A DNA stretch of 48,650 bases from Sporolactobacillus shoreae (GCF_004684935.1 NZ_SRJD01000020.1:1-48650), one strand, 5' to 3'. Counted from the stretch's first letter, positions 1-7,629 are shown. Notes: generated by a model not told the origin, from the sequence alone. Numbers and translations are program-made.

Positions 1-550
1 TGATGAATAGCACCATGTCTGCCCACTCTTTGACGAGTGCTGACGTACGGGCTGACGTCTTTTTTCCAAGCTTTAACTCGTACCGATCATAGGCGCCCAT
101 TTCGTCAGGCTGCTCAAACTTTCTAATCTGTGCGTGTGCAGTCAGTACGACGTTGATTCCGTCGTCAACCACGTCTTGCAGCTTGTTCAAAAATCGGCCA
201 AGTTCTTCCTCAAGCTTGATATATCCGGTACCGTAGCCGAAGTCTTCAATTGATTTTTTCTGTGCATCGGCGCACACTTTCTCGATGGCCATACGCTCTG
301 CCCAGTCAATCGTGTCAATGACAAGAGTTTTGCAGAGCTTGTCTCGCTTGATTTCGTCAATCTGCTGATTCAGCATTGTCCAACTTGTCGGTTTAGGCGT
401 ACGGGAAACGTTCATATTACCAGTGCTACCTTCTGTATCGATAAATAGAGGATTCGGAAACTGCGCGGCAAGTGATGATTTGCCGATCCCTTCCATGCCA
501 TACAGAACTACTTTCTGTGCCTTGGCTACCTTACCACGTGTTATGTCCAT
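1..550 (-). CDS. Phage Sak4-like ATP-binding protein (partial at left edge)
   Basis: Reading the minus strand from ATG at 550 gives at least 183 codons with no stop before the window edge. The N-terminus has a Walker A motif (GMEGIGKSS, about residues 18-26) and a Walker B-like stretch (KTLVIDTIDW), followed by a RecA-like core with TAHAQ. This is the pattern of phage AAA_24/Sak4-type ATPases that work with single-strand annealing or recombination proteins. Its ATG overlaps the stop of the upstream gene as TGATG, so translation is probably coupled. It is the last visible gene of the leftward prophage early operon and its C-terminus lies outside the window. Family call is confident; the exact role in recombination is inferred. 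Confidence 0.8.
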   Translation of the reverse strand, partial: MDITRGKVAKAQKVVLYGMEGIGKSSLAAQFPNPLFIDTEGSTGNMNVSRTPKPTSWTMLNQQIDEIKRDKLCKTLVIDTIDWAERMAIEKVCADAQKKSIEDFGYGTGYIKLEEELGRFLNKLQDVVDDGINVVLTAHAQIRKFEQPDEMGAYDRYELKLGKKTSARTSALVKEWADMVLFI

Positions 551-1845
551 CAAAATTCACCTGGTTTCCATGTCTTTGTCTGTGACTGTTCTTCTTCCGC
601 CTTTTCTTGACCTTCCACATATCCATCACTAATGATGATTGAGCATTCGTCACCCGTGCTGACGCGCGTGGCAATGGCTTGCAGACCTTCCTGTTCCAAC
701 CATGTACCAAATTCTTTGAGCGTATCTGTGTCCATCTGTTCGAGCTTGTCCAGGAGGATAAATCCACATTCTGGCTTCAATTTGCGGACAATCGCCGTTG
801 ACACCTTGAGTTGATCAGCGCCGCTCATGTTGTCCCATTGCTGCCCTTCATAGATTAACTCGCCATCATCGACAGACAGACCAGGAAGTGGCAGGTTAGT
901 GTTCGTCAGCAAATCAGCTTTTTCCTGACGCACCTGGTCGATCTGCTGAGAGAGTTTCTGATACTGAGCACCGTATTCCTTGGCATCATCTTCCGCCTTG
1001 TCTTTGTCGAGATTGGCTCGCACCTTCCGGTTAATGTCATCGATCTGTTGAATATTGGATTCGAGTTCGGCTGTTGATTCGTCCCGCAGGTCGAGTGCGT
1101 CCTTCTGTGCGACAGCAAGGTCGCTTTGCAATTCTCCGTATTTCTTCTGTGCGGCATTAAGCTGCGCTGTCAACCGGGTTACTTCCCGGCCGACCTGTTC
1201 AAACTCCGCCTGTATCTGTGTCACACACTGCCGTTTGCGTTGATTTTCGCCATTACGTGCGAGTATTTCTTGCTGCTGTTTAATTAGATCGGATGCTGAC
1301 ACAGGTTCCTTCGGAGCATCAGGGAAATATGGTTGTTCCTTGGCAAACTTGGCTTTCTGATCGGCAATTTGACCGATAGTACGGCGCCGGTTATAGACTT
1401 CCTGTTCTTGCTGTTCCAGTTCATGTAGCTTGTTCCCTACGCCGATAATCTGTAGAAGCGTGTTGGCTTTTTCTTTTGATGTTGAGTTGATAAATTTTGG
1501 TAGATTAATAGCAAGTTCTTCCACGAAAACGTCGAGCAGCTGTTGGCCGGCTTTCTGCCCGTTGGGGTCAATAACCTTTAAGTCGCTGTTCTTTCCTTTG
1601 CGTTCGACAATCAGTCCATTGGAAAGAACAATATGGAGAAAAGGATCGGTGACTGATCCCTCGCGCTTTGCCTGAGACGGGCGATATTTGTTACCGCCTA
1701 ATCCCCACGCAATAGCGTCTAGAATGCTTGTCTTGCCTTGTTTGTTTTTACCACCAACGATGGTTAAGCCCGCCGGTGATGGCTCAACCTTGACGGCTTT
1801 TACGCGCTTGACATTTTCTATTTCAAGTTTGCTGATCGTAACCAT
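550..1845 (-). CDS. Phage SMC/RecF-like AAA ATPase
   Basis: A 431-residue protein when started at ATG 1845, which has GCGAGG a few bases upstream; a longer frame to 1941 exists but would overlap the preceding gene and run through two hairpins. The N-terminus resembles RecF/Rad50 ATPases: an EIENVKRV strand, then Walker A GGKNKQGKTS (about residues 31-40). The middle (about 130-290) is charged coiled coil. The C-terminus has a Walker B-like FILLDKLEQMD. Together with the Sak4-like ATPase it overlaps, this looks like a phage DNA recombination or replication-support module. The family is clear from motifs; substrate and partner are not visible. Confidence 0.8.
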   Translation of the reverse strand: MVTISKLEIENVKRVKAVKVEPSPAGLTIVGGKNKQGKTSILDAIAWGLGGNKYRPSQAKREGSVTDPFLHIVLSNGLIVERKGKNSDLKVIDPNGQKAGQQLLDVFVEELAINLPKFINSTSKEKANTLLQIIGVGNKLHELEQQEQEVYNRRRTIGQIADQKAKFAKEQPYFPDAPKEPVSASDLIKQQQEILARNGENQRKRQCVTQIQAEFEQVGREVTRLTAQLNAAQKKYGELQSDLAVAQKDALDLRDESTAELESNIQQIDDINRKVRANLDKDKAEDDAKEYGAQYQKLSQQIDQVRQEKADLLTNTNLPLPGLSVDDGELIYEGQQWDNMSGADQLKVSTAIVRKLKPECGFILLDKLEQMDTDTLKEFGTWLEQEGLQAIATRVSTGDECSIIISDGYVEGQEKAEEEQSQTKTWKPGEF

Positions 1846-1863
1846 GTATAAAACCTCGCTTTC

Positions 1864-1910
1864 GTGGTATAATGACCACAGATGGGATTTGAGCCGCTTT
1901 GCAGAGCGGC
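1864..1910. other. Two hairpins ahead of the phage ATPase gene
   Basis: Two short inverted repeats fill the gap between small phage genes: GTGGT/ACCAC around a 6-base loop (1864-1879) and GCCGCT/AGCGGC around a 6-base loop (1893-1910). The second is followed by a T-run on the plus strand, but no plus-strand gene ends here. For the minus-strand operon it is not a standard terminator and may be an RNA processing or attenuation element. The structure is seen; the role is unknown. Confidence 0.45.
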
Positions 1911-1915
1911 TTTTT

Positions 1916-2167
1916 TCATAGATGCTTGATGTTGACTTCATTCACGCCAAGAATCATCTTTAACAGTGATTCAGCTGTAAAATCATCCATCTGTTTCTGC
2001 ACGGCTTCTCCAATTTCTGGATAGTCTTCAACAAGAATTAGCAGTAGTTCACCAAGTTCCGTTGCCTTAGCAGAGGCTACGATTTTTTGAAGATTGTTTC
2101 CTTGATTCACACCGCGAGAAAGAGCATCGAAATGCTTTTGTAACGCTGCTTTCGTTTCTGGGCTCAT
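1916..2167 (-). CDS. Small phage protein, unknown function
   Basis: An 83-residue, mostly helical and acidic protein with an AAGGA ribosome binding site that lies inside the end of the upstream gene. Its ATG overlaps the upstream stop as ATGA, so the pair is translationally coupled. I recognise no family. It sits in the early recombination/replication operon of the prophage. Real by context, overlap and RBS; function unknown. Confidence 0.65.
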   Translation of the reverse strand: MSPETKAALQKHFDALSRGVNQGNNLQKIVASAKATELGELLLILVEDYPEIGEAVQKQMDDFTAESLLKMILGVNEVNIKHL

Positions 2168-2475
2168 TCCTTCTCAGCTCCTTTCAACTCAACGTATTTT
2201 TTAGCCAGATTGTAAAGTCGGCAACCGTCAACGGTTGCCGGATGCCGACCAATCCGTTTTAGAAACTCTTCATCCGTTTCGGGGTTCAGAACTTCACGTC
2301 CGTCGAATACGGCATCGATAATTTTCTTAAAACCATCTTTACCGATAGCTGTTGTATCATTTTGAGACGTTGCACCGAAGAACCGATAAAGCCTCATTGA
2401 TTCATCCGAAGTTTTTTGATTAATGGCGTCAATGGCTCTATCAGAGACATTGACTGGTAGTCTAAGTGGTTCCAT
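2164..2475 (-). CDS. Small phage protein, unknown function
   Basis: A 103-residue soluble protein with a strong GGGAGGTG ribosome binding site in front of ATG 2475. It overlaps the next gene by four bases (ATGA). No motif that I recognise; the C-terminal half is rich in charged residues. Its place between the DUF771 gene and the SMC-like ATPase is typical of accessory early phage genes. Function not assignable. Confidence 0.65.
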   Translation of the reverse strand: MEPLRLPVNVSDRAIDAINQKTSDESMRLYRFFGATSQNDTTAIGKDGFKKIIDAVFDGREVLNPETDEEFLKRIGRHPATVDGCRLYNLAKKYVELKGAEKE

Positions 2476-2478
2476 AGA

Positions 2479-2715
2479 TTACTCACCTCCCTTCATCAGT
2501 CTGAAATACTTAGACTTCATCCGCAGCGCCCAACGTGCCATCGGCATGCGGTGCTTTGCTACGGCATGCGTCTGGATGTTTGCGAAGAAGAAATAAAGCT
2601 GTTCCGCCGTACTTTTTATGATGATACGCTGTCTAACGGTGTAGACTAGGCCAACGCCTGAGTAGATATTCGTTAGTTCATCGTGCGCCGGTTCAATGTG
2701 ATTTAATGCCCTCAT
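2479..2715 (-). CDS. Small phage protein, unknown function
   Basis: A 78-residue basic protein with GGAGGTAG placed before ATG 2715. It ends three bases before the next start. The middle has the hydrophobic stretch LYFFFANIQTHAVA and the C-terminus is basic (RMKSKYFRLMKGG). No recognised family. Operon position and RBS support it as a gene. Confidence 0.6.
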   Translation of the reverse strand: MRALNHIEPAHDELTNIYSGVGLVYTVRQRIIIKSTAEQLYFFFANIQTHAVAKHRMPMARWALRMKSKYFRLMKGGE

Positions 2716-2729
2716 TTACCAACTACCTC

Positions 2730-3011
2730 CTATAGTTGATCAAACAGTTTGTCAAGGTGCTCTGACATGCCCTTGGCCCTGAATAGCCACTGACCTTTTA
2801 CAATTTTTGCGATTGGGCGTGGTTCTCGGAACAGGGCTGGGTCGCTTAGGATGTGATCCTTGATCCAGTCTCGTTTATGCCCTGTTTCGTACTCGAGGCG
2901 CTGCATCGTCCAATAAGTCCCGACACCCATATCTGATAGTCGCTGGCCAATAACCTTATCTACCTCTTGCGCTAAGAACTGATTATCAACGATGACTTGA
3001 ACGTCAGGCAT
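2730..3011 (-). CDS. DUF771-family phage protein
   Basis: A 93-residue protein. The arrangement of an N-terminal VQVIVDNQ strand, a central helix pair with TGHKRDWIKDHIL and a C-terminal GQWLFRAKG resembles the DUF771 family found in early regions of Firmicutes phages, often next to antirepressors. The family has no settled function; the helix pair has the look of a DNA-binding or excisionase-like fold. It starts 5 bases after the antirepressor stop, so it is probably in the same transcript. Family call moderate. Confidence 0.65.
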   Translation of the reverse strand: MPDVQVIVDNQFLAQEVDKVIGQRLSDMGVGTYWTMQRLEYETGHKRDWIKDHILSDPALFREPRPIAKIVKGQWLFRAKGMSEHLDKLFDQL

Positions 3012-3016
3012 TGAGA

Positions 3017-3775
3017 TCAGCCCCTAACTAGTTCAAGGAATTTCTGTCTACCGTTTTCGTTGTAAACGAATGTGGTGACTTGTTTTGGGCCATACTGTGA
3101 CTTGCTCATGAGCCATTTTCCATTTTCTTCTTTTTTGAGGTCGTTATCGTTGGCAAACTTACCAACCTTTTGTTTTGACCAGCCAACAAGTTTGCCAAGG
3201 TCTTCCGCGCTGTAGCCCTTGGGTTCTGAGTTGGGCTCTGGAAGCAAATCTTTTCCTGCGAGCGTATTGACCTCAAGAGAGATAAGAGCTTGCTTTGCAA
3301 TAGGGGAAAGCACGTCGTTATACTCACTGAGCATCTTGTGATACTGGCGTCCGAGACGAGCACGTGCGTTCATCAGTTTCGCATCGGCTTCTTTTGCACG
3401 GATTGTTGAAAGATCCGGATCGTCTTTCTTAGTTGCGTATGAGCCGGTCTTACGAATCGCGGGCAGCACTTCATCAAACACCCATGATTCGAATTTTTCA
3501 GCGGCCGGTAAATGCGAATGCGTGATCAGGCGATAAAGGTTGCCCTCGGAAATGAATTTCTTTTTCTGTGTTCTACCTAGGGAATCGATGACCCCCTGAA
3601 ATGAGGACCCATCTTCTTTGCAATGCTGAGCAATAGCATTTAACGGTTTAGCGTAACCTAACATTTCCGCTGATTCCGTTGCTCCGAATTGCGGTTTGTC
3701 ATTTACCACGATCACTGGGAGTTTTCCAAAGTCTGAATTTTCAAATATTTTTACTTGGTTTTCAGTTTTTGGCAT
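3017..3775 (-). CDS. Bro-N / KilAC-type phage antirepressor
   Basis: A 252-residue protein with two parts. Residues about 8-110 are a Bro-N domain (NSDFGKLPVIVVNDKPQF, then AEMLGYAKPLNAI and the WVFDEVLPAIRKTGSY signature). The C-terminal part (about 150-250) resembles the KilAC/ANT DNA-binding domain. Proteins of this type relieve repressor control and promote lytic genes. GGAGGGG lies just before ATG 3775. It is the first gene after the gap that holds a large inverted repeat at 3810-3843, which suggests its promoter is repressor controlled. Family assignment is confident, mechanism is by homology. Confidence 0.88.
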   Translation of the reverse strand: MPKTENQVKIFENSDFGKLPVIVVNDKPQFGATESAEMLGYAKPLNAIAQHCKEDGSSFQGVIDSLGRTQKKKFISEGNLYRLITHSHLPAAEKFESWVFDEVLPAIRKTGSYATKKDDPDLSTIRAKEADAKLMNARARLGRQYHKMLSEYNDVLSPIAKQALISLEVNTLAGKDLLPEPNSEPKGYSAEDLGKLVGWSKQKVGKFANDNDLKKEENGKWLMSKSQYGPKQVTTFVYNENGRQKFLELVRG

Positions 3776-3809
3776 ACTTTACCCCTCCGTTAAATTGTTT
3801 GGTAAATTA

Positions 3810-3843
3810 TCGTTAATTGTACTTGCGTAAATTTAATTAACGA
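3810..3843. promoter_or_regulatory. Candidate phage operator (9-bp inverted repeat)
   Basis: TCGTTAATT at 3810-3818 and AATTAACGA at 3835-3843 form a perfect 9-bp inverted repeat with 16 bases between the arms. It sits between the Cro-like gene and the antirepressor, over the likely antirepressor promoter (TTATAATT-type sequence on the minus strand). The dyad is seen; binding by the repressor or the Cro-like protein is inferred. Confidence 0.5.
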
Positions 3844-3859
3844 ATTATAATTCTATTTG

Positions 3860-4099
3860 TTAAGAACATTTATCCGAATCTTCTTCCACAAGATCCGGGA
3901 AAAGTTCTTCCCCAGGTGTTCCAAAATAGCTAATCATCCGGAACATCAATCGAACGCTGGGATTGCTTCGACCCGTTTCAATATTACGAAATTGGCCTTC
4001 GGTAATATTTAGGTCGGTAGCGGCTTTGAATTGAGAAACGCTTTTTTTATTACGCAGTTCGCGAAAAATTTGACGACGGTCGGCAACCGTTGCTGGCAT
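3860..4099 (-). CDS. Cro-like XRE-family regulator
   Basis: A 79-residue protein that is almost entirely one HTH_XRE domain (about residues 7-62, with VSQFKAATDLNITEGQFRNIETGRSNPS as turn and recognition helices). AAGGAGG precedes ATG 4099. It is divergent from the double-HTH repressor and is first in the leftward early operon, the place of Cro in lambdoid-type switches. It probably competes with the repressor for operators in 4100-4206. Confidence 0.8.
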   Translation of the reverse strand: MPATVADRRQIFRELRNKKSVSQFKAATDLNITEGQFRNIETGRSNPSVRLMFRMISYFGTPGEELFPDLVEEDSDKCS

Positions 4100-4140
4100 T
4101 GGGATAACCTCCTTTTTGTTTGGTTTACCTTACGAAAACC

Positions 4141-4169
4141 AGTATAGTCGGTATTTTACCAACCGTCAA
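4141..4169 (-). promoter_or_regulatory. Leftward early (cro-type) promoter with embedded operator
   Basis: On the minus strand TTGACG (4164-4169) and TATACT (4141-4146) are separated by exactly 17 bases. Inside the spacer lies GGTATTTTACC (4150-4160), whose 4-base arms are perfect inverted repeats; a related GGTTTACC lies at 4122-4129. This is a good sigma-A promoter for the Cro-like gene with a repressor site between its -35 and -10. The promoter is seen in sequence; repression is inferred. Confidence 0.65.
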
Positions 4170-4206
4170 GGGTTTATTTACTTTTCTTTTGAAGGTAGGT
4201 ATTGGA

Positions 4207-5097
4207 ATGGATTTAAAGGATCGAAAACAAATGGGGCAAAGGATAAAAAAATTGAGAGCCACAAAGGGTTTAACTCAGGACGATTTAGCCGAGGCACTAG
4301 GTATTCCAAACCGTGCGTCCATTTCTGGATACGAATCAGGACGCACGGTTCCACCCAGTGATGTTCTAGCAAAGCTGGCTGATATTTTTAAGGTATCTAC
4401 TGATTTTATCCTATGCCGTGAGGGAAAGGTATCTTATCAATTTGATGATGAAGCCCTCGCAAGTGACGGAATTGAAGGCCTCGGTTGGGCCTTACGTGAG
4501 GAGCGAAAACATCAAGGGTTTACCCAAGAAGAGTTAGGCAAAATGGTAAGCATAGACCAAAGACTTATTTCTAAATACGAATTAGGAGAAGCTATTCCCG
4601 CGGAACAACTTGATAAGATATTAAAGGTATTTGATATGTCATTTCCTTATTTTTTGAATGAATACGGATTATACGATGAAGAAATCCCTTCTCAATTTGA
4701 TGGGGATGTGGACCAATATGAGGCGTTTAAGAAAGCGGTTGACGAAGATCATTGGCGCGAAATGAAAGAAAATGTGATTCATCCAAAAAGTAAAGAACAG
4801 GAAAAAGTAATTGAACAGGCGATCGAGCAACAGAACGCGTATTTGAGTGGTAAAAATAAAAAACCGGATAAAAATGCCCTTCCTCCTCTTTCTGAAAAGG
4901 ATGAGCGAGACATTGGCAAACAGCTTGAAAATATTCTCAACAAAATGGATTCAAATGTATCCCTTGCCTACGATGGCGAGCCTATGGACCAGGAAACACA
5001 GGATCTTGTTCGGGCTGCCATTGAAAGTAGTTTGCGATTAACCAAGCAGATTGCAAAGAAAAAATTCACTCCCAAGAAATACCGTGACTGGGAGTGA
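4207..5097 (+). CDS. Prophage repressor with two tandem HTH_XRE domains
   Basis: ATG 4207 is preferred over the longer frame from 4120 because GAAGGTAGG lies a few bases upstream and the longer start would cross the operator region. The 296-residue protein has one HTH_XRE domain at about residues 7-62 and a second at about 92-148 (LREERKHQGFTQEELGKMV...), then an acidic, charged C-terminal half. It is probably the CI/ImmR-type lysogeny repressor. The adjacent ImmA-type protease 4 bases downstream suggests that it is inactivated by cleavage rather than by RecA-driven self-cleavage; no LexA/CI peptidase domain is visible. Confidence 0.82.
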   Translation: MDLKDRKQMGQRIKKLRATKGLTQDDLAEALGIPNRASISGYESGRTVPPSDVLAKLADIFKVSTDFILCREGKVSYQFDDEALASDGIEGLGWALREERKHQGFTQEELGKMVSIDQRLISKYELGEAIPAEQLDKILKVFDMSFPYFLNEYGLYDEEIPSQFDGDVDQYEAFKKAVDEDHWREMKENVIHPKSKEQEKVIEQAIEQQNAYLSGKNKKPDKNALPPLSEKDERDIGKQLENILNKMDSNVSLAYDGEPMDQETQDLVRAAIESSLRLTKQIAKKKFTPKKYRDWE

Positions 5098-5101
5098 GAC
5101 C

Positions 5102-5545
5102 ATGGAATGGATTCTTGCTATGCTTTTAAAAACAATTCGCAGATACAAAACGGTAGATCCTTTCGAAGTTGCAAAAGCAAAACATATTTTGATTCGTTAT
5201 CTCCCACTGGGGGAAACCTATGGCTTTTATCTTAAAAATGCCAGACAACAAGTAATCCATATCAATTCAGATATGGAAGATTATAAACGCCCTTTTATAT
5301 GCTCTCATGAGCTTGGTCATGCCATTCTCCATCCGAACGCAAACACGCCCTTTTTGGATAAACGGACGCTGATTTCAAAAGGTAAAATTGAATCCCAGGC
5401 AAATGCCTGGTCAACTGCCCAGATCCTATTACTTAATCATGCAAGACTATCAGAATACGAAACATCTCAGCAGCTATTAAGAATGAACGGAATACCGCTT
5501 GAAATGGAAAGATTCATTAATTCTTTGCCGGACAGGCTTTTTTAA
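5102..5545 (+). CDS. ImmA/IrrE-family metallopeptidase
   Basis: Started at ATG 5102 (GGGAGTGA just upstream) it is 147 residues. The zinc site HELGH (H69, E70, H73) is intact in the context CSHELGHAILHPN, which is typical of ImmA from ICEBs1 and phage lysogeny modules. Such proteases cleave the partner repressor after DNA damage or another signal. It sits 4 bases after the repressor gene, so the two are co-translated from one rightward transcript. Substrate assignment to the neighbouring repressor is by context. Confidence 0.87.
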   Translation: MEWILAMLLKTIRRYKTVDPFEVAKAKHILIRYLPLGETYGFYLKNARQQVIHINSDMEDYKRPFICSHELGHAILHPNANTPFLDKRTLISKGKIESQANAWSTAQILLLNHARLSEYETSQQLLRMNGIPLEMERFINSLPDRLF

Positions 5546-5591
5546 TACAGAAAATTAGGAACGTACGTTCCTTCAAAGGAGGTGAAAACAG

Positions 5592-6749
5592 ATGATTCAG
5601 GTAAAACTTACAACACGTAATCGAAATGGAGCATGGCAATACCGGGTTCGTTATCAGGATGAAAACGGTACATGGCATGAGAAGTCTAAGGGAGGTTTTA
5701 AGCGAGAACGAGAGGCGCGGCAAGAGGGGCAAATAGCCACACGAAAAGTTGAGGATGGGGCATATCAAAATGAACGGATTACTGTGAGCGCCTATCTTGA
5801 TTTTTGGTTTGATACGTACAAAAAAGACAAGCTGGCCTATAATTCTCAAGAAAGCATTAAGCGGGCAATTAAGGTTATAAAGCCGGAAATCGGTCACCTA
5901 CTTCTGGATAAACTAAACGCGATTACCTACCAAAAATTTATTAACAAGATTGCAAAAAAATACGCCCAATCAACAGTTCGGACGTACCATGCGCGTTACC
6001 ATGACGCTTTTAAGACCGCTGTAAAAATTGGGTACCTCACTAAAAATCCCGCCGCTGATGTGGTCATTTCGAATCGTGAAGATAATCGGGACAAAAAGAA
6101 GATCCTCGAACTTAGTGAAATACCAAAATTTATTACTGCTGCTAAAACACTTGGTCAGAAGGCTTACACTGCTCTATTTCTTGACCTGAATACAGGTTTG
6201 CGCTGCGGCGAATTGATTGCTTTGACTTGGGACGATTACGAGGAACCCTATTTGTCTATTAATAAAACAGCCGTACACAGGACACATGAGGGCACGTTCA
6301 TCGATCAGCCAAAAACAAAATCCGCATATCGTCGAATTAAACTAGACCCAACGACGAATGAAGTTTTAAAAGCATGGAAGTCAAGGCAAGAAACGGATAA
6401 CGATGCCGATGGGATAAAGAATATCCGTAACCTGATCTTCCCCGGTGAAGATGGCGTCTATTTTTCATCACATCTTACCGTTCGCTTTTGGATCCGGAAG
6501 GCCTGTGAATTTGCTGGCATCGATCATATCTCAACCCATTCTCTCCGCCATACTCATACCGTCCTAGAAATGGACGCTGGGGCAGATATTAAATATGTCA
6601 GCAAGCGTTTGGGGCATGCGAAGGAGTCGACGACGATTGGGATATATCATCATGTGTCGGAGCATATCGCGGACGAAAGTGCAAAGCGGTATGATGAATT
6701 CGTGGGGCAGCTGTGGGGCAACGGAACCCAAAAGGATGAAAAAAGCTGA
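5592..6749 (+). CDS. int: Tyrosine site-specific integrase
   Basis: A 385-residue integrase behind AAAGGAGGTG and ATG 5592. The N-terminus (about 1-60) is an arm-type DNA-binding domain with GxWQYRVRYQDENGTW. A SAM-like core-binding domain follows (about 62-155), then the catalytic domain with R204 (LNTGLRCGEL), H316-x-x-R319 (HSLRH), H342 (RLGHA) and nucleophile Y352 (TIGIYHH). All catalytic residues are present. It is the last prophage gene; the chromosomal comGA fragment begins about 30 bases after its stop, so the attachment site lies immediately downstream. Confidence 0.95.
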   Translation: MIQVKLTTRNRNGAWQYRVRYQDENGTWHEKSKGGFKREREARQEGQIATRKVEDGAYQNERITVSAYLDFWFDTYKKDKLAYNSQESIKRAIKVIKPEIGHLLLDKLNAITYQKFINKIAKKYAQSTVRTYHARYHDAFKTAVKIGYLTKNPAADVVISNREDNRDKKKILELSEIPKFITAAKTLGQKAYTALFLDLNTGLRCGELIALTWDDYEEPYLSINKTAVHRTHEGTFIDQPKTKSAYRRIKLDPTTNEVLKAWKSRQETDNDADGIKNIRNLIFPGEDGVYFSSHLTVRFWIRKACEFAGIDHISTHSLRHTHTVLEMDAGADIKYVSKRLGHAKESTTIGIYHHVSEHIADESAKRYDEFVGQLWGNGTQKDEKS

Positions 6750-6800
6750 TACTAAGGCATAAATTAGTACAATTATAAATTCCGGATAAAAACTTGAAGT
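6750..6800. other. Prophage attachment junction inside comGA
   Basis: Phage sequence runs into chromosomal comGA coding sequence here. Read on the minus strand, comGA-like residues INHFKFLS end at about 6784, where the bacterial family continues with a (G/A)MDIGE-type motif. Below about 6781 the frame reads unrelated residues up to the integrase stop at 6749. The core must lie around 6770-6800; its exact length cannot be read because the other prophage end is outside the window. Confidence 0.7.
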
Positions 6801-6987
6801 GATTGATTATTCGCTCTGCATCATCTGAATTCAAAATTGCCATTTCATACAGATATCCGTGAATTCGGAGCTCAACCAAAGTGTCACGGATGCGTGGAAT
6901 AAAGTGGATGTCCGAAGCATCGGCGCTGTATGCATGAGCCAGCAATTCCCTGCTCCTTCTTCCGATGTGGTTTAATGGCTCTTTCAA
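6781..6987 (-). pseudogene. comGA: 5' fragment of comGA, interrupted by prophage
   Basis: From TTG 6987, which has AGAAGGTG just upstream, the minus strand encodes about 69 residues matching the N-terminus of ComGA, the ATPase of the competence pseudopilus: LAHAYSADASDIHFIP... then DAERIINHFKFLS. The family continues with the nucleotide-binding domain, but here the frame enters prophage DNA at about 6781. The Walker motifs are missing, so no working ATPase can be made from this locus while the prophage is present. The rest of comGA and comGB onwards would lie beyond the other prophage end. Confidence 0.85.
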
Positions 6988-7087
6988 ATATTCACCTTCT
7001 CTTAATATGGAATATATTGAACCAGTGCATCCGAAAAGTCCTGGCAGGGCAGAATGTTCACCCCTCTTTACGGGCAAATTGCACTCT

Positions 7088-7115
7088 ATTATATTATTCT
7101 CTTCCCAAATCTCAA
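7088..7115 (-). promoter_or_regulatory. Candidate comGA promoter
   Basis: TTGAGA (7110-7115) and TATAAT (7088-7093) lie 16 bases apart on the minus strand, about 100 bases upstream of the TTG start of the comGA fragment. Runs of A and T directly upstream (7122-7142) could hold ComK boxes, but I could not define a clean pair. Confidence 0.5.
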
Positions 7116-7144
7116 ATCCTCTAAAAAAAGTAATATTTATGCAT

Positions 7145-7187
7145 GAAAAAAGCGGCCTGAAATCACGCATCGTATGCTTCAGTCCGC
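7145..7187 (-). terminator. Terminator after mgsR
   Basis: Read on the minus strand, a stem with GCGG and CTGAA arms (7152-7161 pairing with 7178-7187, one mismatch) is followed by six Ts. It lies just below the mgsR stop and separates mgsR from the comGA promoter. Confidence 0.75.
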
Positions 7188-7209
7188 CATAATTCAAAAA
7201 GGAGTAATA

Positions 7210-7596
7210 TTAGTTAGCCTGCTTGACCTGACTTTCATTATTATCCGCAGTAATCCGCATCAAATCATCCGAATGATAGCCGACGACAAGTTTTTCACCA
7301 TCAGTCAGGATCGGGCGGCGAAGCAGCCTGGGCTCTGAAGAAAGAAGCTGGAGCGCCTGGCTGAGCGGCATTGTGTCCAGATCAACATTCAATTGTTTAT
7401 AAAGCGTGCTTCTGGTCGCAAGAATATCTTCAACACCGGATTTTGAAAGTTTCAGAAGTTCCATCAGTTCAGAAACATTAGGCCTGTCGCGGAAAAGATG
7501 ACGTTCTTCATAGCTGATATCATGCTGCTTCAGCCATCCCTTCGCCTTCCTGCATGATGTACAGCTTGGATACGTATAGAAAACTAATTTTTTCAT
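7210..7596 (-). CDS. mgsR: Spx/MgsR-family stress regulator
   Basis: A 128-residue ArsC/Spx-fold protein with the redox CxxC (C12-T-S-C15) and the conserved ERHLFR, ILATRS and LLRRPIL segments. These details fit MgsR (YqgZ), the modulator of the general stress response, better than Spx itself. Such proteins bind the RNA polymerase alpha subunit rather than DNA alone. GGAGGG precedes ATG 7596. In B. subtilis mgsR also lies close to the comG operon, which supports the identification. A candidate SigB promoter lies upstream. A second Spx paralogue is the main alternative. Confidence 0.8.
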   Translation of the reverse strand: MKKLVFYTYPSCTSCRKAKGWLKQHDISYEERHLFRDRPNVSELMELLKLSKSGVEDILATRSTLYKQLNVDLDTMPLSQALQLLSSEPRLLRRPILTDGEKLVVGYHSDDLMRITADNNESQVKQAN

Positions 7597-7629
7597 CGGC
7601 TTCCCTCCTCTGAGCTCATTATTCTTTAA

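Noticed and set aside
1893..1919. Rho-independent terminator on the plus strand
   Set aside because: Hairpin and T-run are there, but no plus-strand gene ends here; listed as an unexplained hairpin instead.
4120..4206. N-terminal extension of the phage repressor
   Set aside because: It crosses the cro-type promoter and operator; ATG 4207 has a good RBS and starts at the normal HTH border.
6750..6800. tRNA gene as prophage attachment site
   Set aside because: No tRNA-like sequence near the integrase; the junction falls in comGA.
6598..7197. A 199-codon minus-strand frame through the prophage end
   Set aside because: Only 6781-6987 is comGA coding. The first 70 codons are comGA leader and terminator DNA, and the last part is antisense to the integrase end.
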